Part shown: in pieces, positions 16,331 through 25,063 of the stretch
Layout of the letters: every line of letters starts with the position of its first letter
Position numbering within the stretch: the stretch's first letter is position 1
Assembly (NCBI GenBank): GCA_020049855.1
Contig: JAGVLJ010000007.1
Location: 1-56,123 of the forward strand
Length of the DNA stretch: 56,123 bases
Reading direction: 5' to 3'
Source: Bacteroidia bacterium
Lineage (GTDB): Bacteria > Bacteroidota > Bacteroidia > UKL13-3
Program-made: the position numbers and the translations under genes
Notes under the pieces: generated by a model
What the model was told of the DNA's origin: nothing
The model's database searches: none
The model's input: only the letters and a program-made list of their open reading frames with translations

Positions 16331-18625
16331 TCATCGGTTTGTAGCATACACCGCTGCTTTTACCTGCAATTTATAATCAGTTAGTTTTTCATTGGTTAAG
16401 TAGCACTTAAATAATATTAAGCTATCACTGGTTAAAACGGGTGCTATTTTTTGATGGTAGCGAAATGTTTTTTTGCCGGCTTCTATTCCAAAAGAGACCC
16501 ACAGCAACAAGCTGTCTTTTGAATTGGTAAGCTGATACACTCCATGAAGAGGCACTTTAGCCGATTGATCAAAAATACCAAACAAATCGAACACGAGATC
16601 TTTTGGCGAAACTTTGGTTTTAGGAATGGCTTCATAATACCCGCCCGAAAAAACCACAGGATTCATTGAGATAGACCGATACACCTGATACCCTAACGAA
16701 GAAAAATATATTGAATCGGGCAACAAGTGCTGACCCATGGTAGCCCATGTATTTGCCCGCCTGAAGGCTTCGAGTTGTTGCTGCATCTTTTCTATCTGAG
16801 GTTTATTCACTTCGGCTTTAAGGTTAAATTTTTCATCCACCCGGTATAGCTCGTCTGCAGTGAGGTAATAATTTCCATCATAAATATCAACAATATCCCG
16901 ATTTCCATTCATAAATACAACTGGTTTTCTATTAATAAAATAAGTAGTTGTATCGAGCGAATTGCTTACCGTTGACTGCATAGGTGGAATATGCAATTGA
17001 TATGCTTTGCGCAACCAAACCAATAAAGGTTCATATACATCCAAGTGGCTTCCTACACTATGAAACAGATGGGGTGCTTTGAGCAATGGAGAATAAATGA
17101 CTAACGGAACATGATACCGCTTTAAACTGTTACTTGCCGGAATATCAGTCATCGGGTGATCACCTGTGATTATAAATATTGTATTCTCAAAATCAACCAA
17201 CTTGCTGTAGGCGGTTATGTACTCTTTAATCGCATCATCAGTAAACATCACGGATCTAAGGTATTTCCCATACTTTAATTCAAATTCCGATTGTTCTTTG
17301 TTTTTTTTAAGAACCTGTTGCACTAACCGTTTTTGATAAGTTTCTTCCTCCTGAATGGTAAAGGGATTGTGCATACTTCCGGTAAAGAAAATATCCAATA
17401 GCGGACGCTTCTGCTGCATAATGGTAAGATTCATAGCTTTACGCATTAAACTCCGGTCGTCATATCCCCAAAAAAAGTTGTCCTTGCCTTTTACCACAAT
17501 ACGGGGGTATTTGTTATCGAATTTTTCTTTGTCAGTGATGCGATTTATAAAATTTTGCTCGTAAAACACATTCTTATTATGAAACCATGCCCCTTGCCCA
17601 TAGTAAAATGATGTAAAGTACCCGTTTTGTTTTAATACATTTACTAATGAAAAATGATAGGGCATGCTCTCGAGCATGGTAAATCCGCTGCGACCGTATG
17701 GAAGTGAAGCTATAAGCGAAGGTGTAACTGCATAAGAGCGCTCCCCAAGCGAAAGAAAATGATCCCAATACAACGACCGATTCTTCAGGCTGTCGAGAAA
17801 AGGCATAAGTTGAAGTCCATGATACGAATGCAAAAAATCATCAGCCAAGCCCTCCACTATAAGTACAACAATATTTGGTGGTTTGTGACCACGGTTAAAC
17901 CAGGTGCTTAACACATCCTGCTGCGAAGTTTCATGTAAAAAAGGATATTCACTTCCTATATAGCTCATCCCGCCAAAAGCACTCCGGTACTGCTGCACAA
18001 TATGCCGATAATCCAATTCAGGACGCGCTTCCTTTTCCCTTAAAAACCGATAAGCAGATTGATAAAAATAGATAGGTTTATTTAGCACAAACCGCGCACC
18101 GTTTTCAGCGGGAGAAAAAAAAGTAAGGCTAAAAATTCCGGATAATAACATCAATAGCATAATCCTGTTCAACCATTTGGTTGCTTTCCCATTCAGTAAA
18201 TAAGCAGCCCCGGAAACCATAGATGCCAGCAACAAAAAAACAATAATCTGAACGTAATTTACCTCTGTGGTTCTAATGGTAAAAAAAACCTCCTGTTTTG
18301 TATGTTCAAATAAAAATTTATCAAGTGGCTGAAGCTGGTAAATAAAATACTGAAGAATAAGAACAGCCGTAAAAAAATAAAGTAAAAAAAACGAGAGCGA
18401 AACAATAACGGATAATCGGCTAAACCACTTTTGAAGCAACAAATACATCAACAATCCACAGGTAAGCAGCGGTGTAAGAAAAACAGTATCCTGCAATAGA
18501 CCCATCAACTCATACGTAGTCAAAGAAAGACTCGGATGAAACCGTGAAAGCATCACATACTCGTAGGCGCGCAGGCTAACCAGCAACGTGAAAAAAAAGC
18601 GGATAAGCCGCATTGACTGATTCAT
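16331..18625 (-). CDS. LTA synthase family (sulfatase-fold) protein, long form
   Basis: 764 residues: about five transmembrane helices to residue 190, a sulfatase-fold catalytic domain, and about 200 extra C-terminal residues absent from the 625-residue paralogue. Metal and catalytic residues match LtaS: Glu 258 in LIVEGL, probable nucleophile Ser 297 in GERSYAV, Asp 489-His 490 in ITGDHP. The C-terminal extension is beta-rich and could bind the acceptor. It is first in the minus-strand cluster with the GH3-type gene. Expected to transfer a phospholipid head group outside the inner membrane; a hydrolase role is the alternative. Confidence 0.86.
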   Translation of the reverse strand: MNQSMRLIRFFFTLLVSLRAYEYVMLSRFHPSLSLTTYELMGLLQDTVFLTPLLTCGLLMYLLLQKWFSRLSVIVSLSFFLLYFFTAVLILQYFIYQLQPLDKFLFEHTKQEVFFTIRTTEVNYVQIIVFLLLASMVSGAAYLLNGKATKWLNRIMLLMLLSGIFSLTFFSPAENGARFVLNKPIYFYQSAYRFLREKEARPELDYRHIVQQYRSAFGGMSYIGSEYPFLHETSQQDVLSTWFNRGHKPPNIVVLIVEGLADDFLHSYHGLQLMPFLDSLKNRSLYWDHFLSLGERSYAVTPSLIASLPYGRSGFTMLESMPYHFSLVNVLKQNGYFTSFYYGQGAWFHNKNVFYEQNFINRITDKEKFDNKYPRIVVKGKDNFFWGYDDRSLMRKAMNLTIMQQKRPLLDIFFTGSMHNPFTIQEEETYQKRLVQQVLKKNKEQSEFELKYGKYLRSVMFTDDAIKEYITAYSKLVDFENTIFIITGDHPMTDIPASNSLKRYHVPLVIYSPLLKAPHLFHSVGSHLDVYEPLLVWLRKAYQLHIPPMQSTVSNSLDTTTYFINRKPVVFMNGNRDIVDIYDGNYYLTADELYRVDEKFNLKAEVNKPQIEKMQQQLEAFRRANTWATMGQHLLPDSIYFSSLGYQVYRSISMNPVVFSGGYYEAIPKTKVSPKDLVFDLFGIFDQSAKVPLHGVYQLTNSKDSLLLWVSFGIEAGKKTFRYHQKIAPVLTSDSLILFKCYLTNEKLTDYKLQVKAAVYATNR

Positions 18626-18668
18626 ATACGCCAGCTAAATTACGGAAATATTTGCTTGCAAGAGTAAG

Positions 18669-18766
18669 GTTTATATTTGGTTGAGATGCCAGGTGCTTAA
18701 TCCCCATTTTTGACAATCAAGGCATTAGATTTGACAACACGTAGCACCTGAAAGGGTTTATATTTG
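18669..18766 (+). promoter_or_regulatory. Promoter region with repeated TATATTTG box and dyad
   Basis: TATATTTG at 18759-18766 fits TAnnTTTG and lies 19 bases before the ATG at 18785; a TTTG at 18730-18733 could be the -33 element, though the spacing is long. A second GGTTTATATTTG copy lies near 18669. Between them CAGGTGC (18690-18696) and GCACCTG (18744-18750) form an inverted repeat, a possible regulator site between the divergent genes. Confidence 0.4.
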
Positions 18767-18784
18767 TAACTTTGACGATTAACC

Positions 18785-19171
18785 ATGAGCGAAACAAATA
18801 CCATACTTCCGGAACCGGAAACCATTGATCAGGTTACGAAAGAGAAATATATTTTAATTACGTTTACCCTAAAAAAACAATTCGGAAAAAAACCCGATTT
18901 GAATGGAATAATTTTTTTAATAGGCATGCAGGAACTGGGGCAGGTAAGAGAGTTCAGCAAAGAAGAAAAAATTGACCTGATGCATATTGCCACCTGCAAG
19001 CTCCTTAGCTACCAAGGGTATTATTCATTTGCCGGACGCGATGCCGATGGCTGGCCGAAATGGAACCTCGAAAAACCCCTGCCTCCGTATGATTTGTTCA
19101 GTCAGGAAGTATTGCTGAAAAAAAATATTGTCCGTTATTTTGAAGAGGAAAATTTACCCATGCAACCATGA
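18785..19171 (+). CDS. Conserved hypothetical protein
   Basis: 128 residues, no signal peptide or membrane helix. The body has KPDLNGIIFLIGMQELGQV and a C-terminal YYSFAGRDADGWPKWNLEKP followed by a proline pair. It appears to be one compact alpha/beta domain that I cannot name. Its stop overlaps the ATG of the downstream cyclophilin gene (ATGA, 19168-19171), so the two are translationally coupled. It opens a run of plus-strand genes that reaches MenB. Confidence 0.75.
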   Translation: MSETNTILPEPETIDQVTKEKYILITFTLKKQFGKKPDLNGIIFLIGMQELGQVREFSKEEKIDLMHIATCKLLSYQGYYSFAGRDADGWPKWNLEKPLPPYDLFSQEVLLKKNIVRYFEEENLPMQP

Positions 19172-19830
19172 GATATTTAGTACTCCTTGTATTGAGCCTT
19201 TGTTCATTTTTACAAGTACAGGCTCAAAAAAAAGAAAAAGTAAAATACGTGCGCATTATCACCGACTCGGGAGATATTAAAATTAAATTGTACAACGAAA
19301 CCCCTGTACACCGGGATAACTTTTTATCACTGGTTAAACAAAAATATTATGACGAGTTGTTGTTCCATTTTATTAAACAACATTCTATCATTGAAGGAGG
19401 TGACCCGAACAGCTACAATTGCACCGACAGCACCGTGCTTGGCGAAGGCAACCCCGGATATACGCTGGATGCCGAAATTATTGAAGGCAAGTGCATGAAA
19501 CGCGGTGCGCTGGTAGCCTCGCGCAGGGGCGATAAGGTTAATCCTAACCGGGAATCAAACGGAAGCCAGTTTTTTATTATACAGGGGCGTAAATTCAGCA
19601 TGCAGGAATTATCACTTATTGAACGCCAGAAAAAAGACACATTTACTGATGAGCAAAAAGCAATCTACATGAATCTGGGTGGAGTGCCTGCATGGGATGG
19701 CATGTACACCATATTTGGAGAAATTGAAGAAGGATTTGATGTGCTCGACAAACTAATGGCTATTCCTACAAAAAGCAACGGGCGACCGATAGTAGATATA
19801 AAAATCTGGATGCGCATTGTGAAGCGATAA
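19168..19830 (+). CDS. Secreted cyclophilin-type peptidylprolyl isomerase
   Basis: 220 residues with a signal peptide (MRYLVLLVLSLCSFLQVQAQ), so it acts in the periplasm or at the cell surface. The rest is a cyclophilin domain: VRIITDSGDIKIKLYNETP, then the substrate pocket NRESNGSQFFIIQG, and the FGEIEEGFDVLDKL end. It carries an insertion relative to minimal bacterial cyclophilins (about residues 150-185), common in Bacteroidota. It speeds cis-trans isomerisation at proline during folding of exported proteins. Coupled to the hypothetical gene upstream and three bases before the DUF5686 gene. Confidence 0.92.
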   Translation: MRYLVLLVLSLCSFLQVQAQKKEKVKYVRIITDSGDIKIKLYNETPVHRDNFLSLVKQKYYDELLFHFIKQHSIIEGGDPNSYNCTDSTVLGEGNPGYTLDAEIIEGKCMKRGALVASRRGDKVNPNRESNGSQFFIIQGRKFSMQELSLIERQKKDTFTDEQKAIYMNLGGVPAWDGMYTIFGEIEEGFDVLDKLMAIPTKSNGRPIVDIKIWMRIVKR

Positions 19831-19833
19831 GAA

Positions 19834-22341
19834 GTGAAAATATCTTTCTTACTTTTCCTTTTATTTTTTGGTATTTATGGCCTGCAATTAAAGGCGCAGG
19901 AAACTATTATTACAGGTAAAGTAACTGATGCAAAAACAGGTGAGGCGGTTCCGTTTGCCCGGGTTTTTTTCCCAAACACCACTACGGCTACGGCAACCGA
20001 TTTTGATGGCAATTTCAGATTAAAAACTACGCTTAAAGTTGATAGCGTAGGAGTACTGTTTGTAGGATACATTACCCGGATAAAGCCCGTTAAATTCGGA
20101 GCTACGCAGGTAATCAATTTTCAGCTGGTAGAAAGCAATACCATGCTGCGCGAAATTGTGGTGAAGCCCGGTGAAAATCCTGCTCTTAAAATAATGAAGC
20201 AGGTAATTGAGCACAAAGAACAAAATGACCCGGATAAATTAATGGCCTACGAGTGCGAAAGTTTTAACCGCATTGATATTTCAGTTGACAATATCTCGGA
20301 CAAAATTAAAAATCGCAAAATTTTTAAAGAGATCCGTGAACTGATGGATAGCGTAATCAAGCTTTCGGGTGAAGACGGAAAACCTATACTACCCATTTTT
20401 GTATCCGAAACTGTATCGGATTTTTACTATACCAAAACCCCACACAGAGTGAAGGAACGTATACGCGCCACCAAACTTACCGGTGTAGGAATTGAAGACG
20501 GTTCATTGGTGTCGCAATTGCTTGGCTCTACCTTTCAGCAGTACAATTTTTACGAAAACTGGAATCGCATACTGGAGAAAGATTTTGTTTCACCTATTGC
20601 CAATAGCGGTAATATGTACTACATCTATACCCTGCGTGATACCGTGAGGATAGATAATACGTTTTGTTACGAAATTCAGGTAAATCCCAAACGCCCCCAA
20701 GACTTGGCTTTTACCGGAACCATTTGGATTGCCGATACCTCATTTGCTTTAAAAAGGGTAGTGCTTGAAGTGGGTAAAGAAGCCAACCTTAATTTTATTC
20801 AGAAATTGAAAATACAACAAGAAATGATGCCCAGCGGACAAGGCCCCTGGGTACAAAGCAAAGCGCGAATTTTGGTAGATGTAGCTCAACTTACCGAAAA
20901 CACAGCCGGGATGCTTGCCCGGTTTTATACCTCAAATAAGAGTTATACGTACAATACTATTCGTCCGGCTAAATTTTATGAACAAAGAATTGAAGTAGAA
21001 GAAGACGCCCAAAATTACACTACCGAGTACTGGAACAAAGCGCGACACGACTCCCTGACTCAGGAAGAAAAATATGTATACAGCATGGTTGATTCGGTGA
21101 AAAAAGTTCCTACACTCAAAACGCTTGCCGAACTGGCCGATATTGCCGTAAATGGATATTATACCATAGGTAAGGTTGATGCAGGCCCCTATATTTATGC
21201 TTTAGGGTATAACCGGGTAGAAGGATACCGTTTCAGGCTGGGAGGAAAAACAAATGCACAGTTCAGCCGCAAGTATGTGCTGAAAGGATACCTTGCTTAC
21301 GGGGAACGAGACAAGAAGTTTAAATACTCGGCACAGGCAGAATATATCATTTCCCGCAAGCCCTGGACAAAAATAGTTTTTTACCGCAAAGAAGATATCA
21401 CCGCGCTTGGTATTGTTGACCGACCCGATGAATCGGGTGATAATTTGTTTAATGCTGTTTCAACCATTACCTCAATTAAACGATTTGGCTGGTATGAAGA
21501 TAACCGAATATGGATTGAAAAAACACTTAACAAAAATTTTAGTCAGAAACTGATTATCCAAAATACATCCTTCTCGCCCCGCGGTGTATTCCCATTTGCC
21601 TATTACAATAATCCCGAATTGCCCAATAGCGCATTATCAAATAACTATACTTTAAATTTTATAACCCTTGAAACGCGTTTTGCCTACAATGAAACTTTTT
21701 TACAAAACGACAACGAACGCATCAGCCTTGGAGCCAACAAAGGACCCGAAGTTACCCTGTCCGTTTCCTACGGCCCTGCCTCGGCATTTGGGGGTAGTTT
21801 TGATTTTTCCAGAGTGCAACTAGATATTGAACAATACCCGAACTGGGGCGTTTTAGGAAACGGATACTATTCTTTTCATGCCGGATATTATTTGTCGAGA
21901 TTGCCATATCCCGCACTTGAAGTACACAGGGGAAATCAATCGTTTCTATACAATAGCCAAACCTATAACCTGATGCGATTTTTTGAATTTGTAAGCGACC
22001 AGTATGCCGCTTTTTCTTACGAACATTACTTTGAAGGATTAATGACAAACAGAATGCCGTTAATCAAAAAATTAAAAATACGCACATTTGCCAATACCAA
22101 ATTTTTAGTGGGTGGAATACGCAAAGACAACCTTTCGCTACATCCTTCGACCATCCTAAACGACCCCAACCAACCTGCTTTCTACACCCTTTCTTTTAAC
22201 AAGCCTTATTGGGAGGCTGGATACGGCATTGAAAATATTTTTCACCTTATCCGAATTGACTTTATTCACCGGTTAACCTACCTCAATCATCCAAATGTTA
22301 CTTCGTTCGGAGTTAAAATTTCGATACAGTTAAAGCTTTAG
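19834..22341 (+). CDS. DUF5686 outer-membrane protein with carboxypeptidase-regulatory-like domain
   Basis: 835 residues starting at GTG 19834. A signal peptide (ends about residue 20) is followed by a carboxypeptidase-regulatory-like beta-sandwich (GKVTDAKTGEAVPFARV, about 26-42, then TDFDGNFRLKT) and a long DUF5686 region that ends as an outer-membrane-barrel-like sequence (FGVKISIQLKL). This layout resembles a TonB-receptor N-terminus but without plug or TonB box. Its role is not known; outer-membrane location is inferred from the signal peptide, alternating beta pattern and C-terminal strand. Sits between the cyclophilin and menD genes with gaps of three bases each. Confidence 0.85.
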   Translation: MKISFLLFLLFFGIYGLQLKAQETIITGKVTDAKTGEAVPFARVFFPNTTTATATDFDGNFRLKTTLKVDSVGVLFVGYITRIKPVKFGATQVINFQLVESNTMLREIVVKPGENPALKIMKQVIEHKEQNDPDKLMAYECESFNRIDISVDNISDKIKNRKIFKEIRELMDSVIKLSGEDGKPILPIFVSETVSDFYYTKTPHRVKERIRATKLTGVGIEDGSLVSQLLGSTFQQYNFYENWNRILEKDFVSPIANSGNMYYIYTLRDTVRIDNTFCYEIQVNPKRPQDLAFTGTIWIADTSFALKRVVLEVGKEANLNFIQKLKIQQEMMPSGQGPWVQSKARILVDVAQLTENTAGMLARFYTSNKSYTYNTIRPAKFYEQRIEVEEDAQNYTTEYWNKARHDSLTQEEKYVYSMVDSVKKVPTLKTLAELADIAVNGYYTIGKVDAGPYIYALGYNRVEGYRFRLGGKTNAQFSRKYVLKGYLAYGERDKKFKYSAQAEYIISRKPWTKIVFYRKEDITALGIVDRPDESGDNLFNAVSTITSIKRFGWYEDNRIWIEKTLNKNFSQKLIIQNTSFSPRGVFPFAYYNNPELPNSALSNNYTLNFITLETRFAYNETFLQNDNERISLGANKGPEVTLSVSYGPASAFGGSFDFSRVQLDIEQYPNWGVLGNGYYSFHAGYYLSRLPYPALEVHRGNQSFLYNSQTYNLMRFFEFVSDQYAAFSYEHYFEGLMTNRMPLIKKLKIRTFANTKFLVGGIRKDNLSLHPSTILNDPNQPAFYTLSFNKPYWEAGYGIENIFHLIRIDFIHRLTYLNHPNVTSFGVKISIQLKL

Positions 22342-22344
22342 GGA

Positions 22345-24006
22345 ATGTACCAGCCGTTCATCAATCAGTTTCCGGTTATTTGCCACCAGCAGGGTGTTGA
22401 AGACATAATTATTTCTCCCGGTTCCCGCTCGGCTCCGCTTACACTTGCGTTTGCCCGTTATAAAAAATTTACCACCCGTATAGTAGTTGATGAGCGAAGT
22501 GCCGCTTTTATTGCCCTTGGTATGGCACAGCAAAAAAGAAAGCCCGTGGTACTCATTTGCACATCGGGAACGGCAGTGCTTAATTATGCCCCTGCCATAG
22601 CCGAAGCCTTTTTTCAAAAAATCCCGTTGCTCATTTTAACAGCCGATCGCCCACCCGAACTCATCGGTCAACAGGACGGGCAAACCATTTACCAATCCAA
22701 TGTATTTGGCAGGCACGTTAAAGCTTTTTACCAGTTGCCCGACCATTATACCCCGGAAAGTGAAGAACCACTAAAAAGTATTTCAGAAGCTTTAGTTGCC
22801 TGCATGCAGCAAGGTGGCGGCCCCGTACATGTGAATGTACCGTTGCGTGAACCGTTGTATGAACCCGAAACGCCATACCCGGAAAATTTGGTGAACGGAG
22901 AGGTGACAATTGAAAAAAACCTGCCCGATTTTTCAGAATTAACAACTGCCCTGCAGTCGTCTTCGAAAATACTGATTGCCTCAGCTTCGCTTCCGTTTAA
23001 AAATGGATTGGCCCAACAAGTTGAGCAACTAATTCAGAAACAGAAATTGGTTTGGCTGGCGGATATTACTTCAAACCTGCGTGGTGCACACACTCAAAAT
23101 GCCTACGACTTTTTACTGGGACAGCCCGATGAAAAAATAAAACAAACCCTGAACCCGGAGGTACTAATTACCGTTGGAGATAACCATGTATCAAAAAACC
23201 TGAAATTGTTTTTGAAGGCGTATAAACCGCGTAAACATTTTCATTTTACACTGAGCAAAACCGCCCCCGATACATTTCAGGCAAATGTGCACCACCTGCA
23301 TGCAGAAGTTGAAAGGTTGCTTTCCCTGCTTGATACCTCACAAATAAAAAATCAGGAAGAATATTTTGCAGGCTGGAATGAGTTAAATACAAAAGCAACC
23401 TATCAGCTGAGCGAATACCTCACCGCTGCTCCTTTTGGAGAATTCAGTGCAGTACATAAATTACTGAATGAGATTCACCCTCCGGCACAGTGGCAATTAG
23501 CTAATAGCATGCCTGTGCGCTATGCCAATTATATTCCCACCCATTCGTTGGGTATTTTTTACAGCAACCGGGGCACCAGTGGTATTGACGGGAGTGTTTC
23601 CACCGCAGTAGGTGCGGCACTGGCCACCAATGATCCGGTATTTTTACTTACCGGTGACCTCTCGTTCTTATACGATGAACATGCCTTGTGGAATCAGTTT
23701 GTTCCTTCCAACCTGCGCATCATAGTCATCAATAATGGTGGCGGTGGCATTTTCCGCTTGATAGACGGCCCCAAAGACCTGCCTGAACGCGATGAATTAT
23801 TTGTAACACCAAATAACCGCAGCATACGCGAAGTAGCACATCATTACGGATTGCATTACCACCGTGCAGCCAGTATTTACAGCCTGAATGGAATTCTGAC
23901 CCAGTTTTATCACCCTACCAACAAGGCCATTCTAGCCGAACTAGTCACCGATCCCGAAACGGATGCACAGGTGTTTCAGCAGTTTAAAAAGCTAAGGGCA
24001 ATTTAA
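22345..24006 (+). CDS. menD: SEPHCHC synthase (MenD), menaquinone biosynthesis
   Basis: 553 residues, typical for MenD, a thiamine-diphosphate enzyme that adds a succinate semialdehyde unit from 2-oxoglutarate to isochorismate. The N-terminus shows the family signature [13 protein letters not shown] and [15 protein letters not shown] with the cofactor-activating Glu. The C-terminal ThDP/Mg site is [12 protein letters not shown] with NNGGGGIF. The gene is followed 53 bases later by menB, so two menaquinone steps are adjacent. The ATG at 22345 is three bases after the DUF5686 stop. Confidence 0.95.
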   Translation: MYQPFINQFPVICHQQGVEDIIISPGSRSAPLTLAFARYKKFTTRIVVDERSAAFIALGMAQQKRKPVVLICTSGTAVLNYAPAIAEAFFQKIPLLILTADRPPELIGQQDGQTIYQSNVFGRHVKAFYQLPDHYTPESEEPLKSISEALVACMQQGGGPVHVNVPLREPLYEPETPYPENLVNGEVTIEKNLPDFSELTTALQSSSKILIASASLPFKNGLAQQVEQLIQKQKLVWLADITSNLRGAHTQNAYDFLLGQPDEKIKQTLNPEVLITVGDNHVSKNLKLFLKAYKPRKHFHFTLSKTAPDTFQANVHHLHAEVERLLSLLDTSQIKNQEEYFAGWNELNTKATYQLSEYLTAAPFGEFSAVHKLLNEIHPPAQWQLANSMPVRYANYIPTHSLGIFYSNRGTSGIDGSVSTAVGAALATNDPVFLLTGDLSFLYDEHALWNQFVPSNLRIIVINNGGGGIFRLIDGPKDLPERDELFVTPNNRSIREVAHHYGLHYHRAASIYSLNGILTQFYHPTNKAILAELVTDPETDAQVFQQFKKLRAI

Positions 24007-24059
24007 GCGCACAAGCTGTTGCTTTCCTTCTTATTTTTGTCCCTCATTTTTTACAACAC

Positions 24060-24884
24060 ATGAAATCGAATTATAACTGGACGATTATTAAAAAATACGA
24101 GGAGATTATTTTCTCTTTTTACGAAGGCATAGCCAAAATAAGTATCAACCGGCCTGAGCGGCACAATGCTTTTACCCCGCTTACCGTAAAAGAAATGATT
24201 GATGCCATGGATATTTGCCGCGAACGCAGCGATATTGCTGTCATCATCCTCACCGGTGAGGGCGGACAGGCTTTTTGCAGTGGTGGCGATCAAAAAGTAC
24301 GCGGACACGGAGGGTATGTGGGCGATGACGGGGTGCCTCGCTTAAATGTGCTCGATTTACAAATGCAGATCCGCAGAATACCGAAGCCGGTTATCGCCAT
24401 GGTGGCGGGCTGGGCCATTGGTGGCGGACATGTATTGCACGTGATTTGTGATTTAAGTATAGCGGCTGAAAATGCAAAATTCGGACAAACCGGACCCAAG
24501 GTAGGAAGTTTTGACGGAGGTTTTGGCGCCAGTTATCTAGCCCGCGTGGTAGGTCAGAAAAAAGCCCGCGAAATATGGTTTCTCTGCGACCAATACAATG
24601 CACAGGATGCCCTTGATATGGGCCTTGTGAATAAAGTAGTTCCTTTAGAAGCCCTGGAGCAAACCACCGTAGAATGGTGCAAAAAAATACAGGAGAAAAG
24701 CCCGCTCGCGTTGCGTATGCTGAAAGGCGCTTTCAATGCCGAATTAGACGGACAAGCCGGCCTGCAACAATTTGCCGGTGATGCCACCTTACTGTATTAC
24801 CTGAGCGATGAAGCCAAAGAAGGAAAAAATTCCTTCGTAGAAAAACGCAAACCGGATTTCAGCAAGTATCCGAAGTTTCCGTAG
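24060..24884 (+). CDS. menB: 1,4-dihydroxy-2-naphthoyl-CoA synthase (MenB)
   Basis: 274 residues of the crotonase fold. MenB closes the second ring of naphthoquinone by a Dieckmann-type condensation of o-succinylbenzoyl-CoA. Diagnostic parts: the oxyanion region [12 protein letters not shown] (about residues 78-89), [17 protein letters not shown], and [18 protein letters not shown], the MenB-specific loop. The C-terminal [13 protein letters not shown] is also typical. Downstream of menD, as in other Bacteroidota menaquinone clusters. Confidence 0.95.
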   Translation: MKSNYNWTIIKKYEEIIFSFYEGIAKISINRPERHNAFTPLTVKEMIDAMDICRERSDIAVIILTGEGGQAFCSGGDQKVRGHGGYVGDDGVPRLNVLDLQMQIRRIPKPVIAMVAGWAIGGGHVLHVICDLSIAAENAKFGQTGPKVGSFDGGFGASYLARVVGQKKAREIWFLCDQYNAQDALDMGLVNKVVPLEALEQTTVEWCKKIQEKSPLALRMLKGAFNAELDGQAGLQQFAGDATLLYYLSDEAKEGKNSFVEKRKPDFSKYPKFP

Positions 24885-25045
24885 TAGCCATTTAATCTAC
24901 ACGTCATGGCGCACGCCCCGACTTTTCGGGGAACCAAGTACTCCGGGTGTGGCCATCTTTTCCATAGAATACTTTGCGCTTGCCGATTAGATACCCCGCC
25001 CGCATAGGCTCTTTTTTTCGTATTCAACAGACTGATTAACTATAT
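24885..25045. other. Intergenic segment at left edge of the restriction gene
   Basis: 160 bases with a perfect hairpin CCCCGA-CTTT-TCGGGG at 24916-24931, which could act as a weak terminator for menB although no T-run follows directly; a T-run (CTTTTTTTCG) lies about 80 bases later. Both strands are open across much of it, but no real protein is recognised. It may mark the left border of the inserted restriction-modification gene. Confidence 0.4.
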
Positions 25046-25063
25046 TTGGAAACTTGCTATCTC

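Noticed and set aside
24797-25027. Minus-strand open frame of 76 codons between menB and the restriction gene
   Set aside because: Half of it is antisense to menB, the rest is low-complexity intergenic sequence, and the opposite strand is equally open; no family resemblance.
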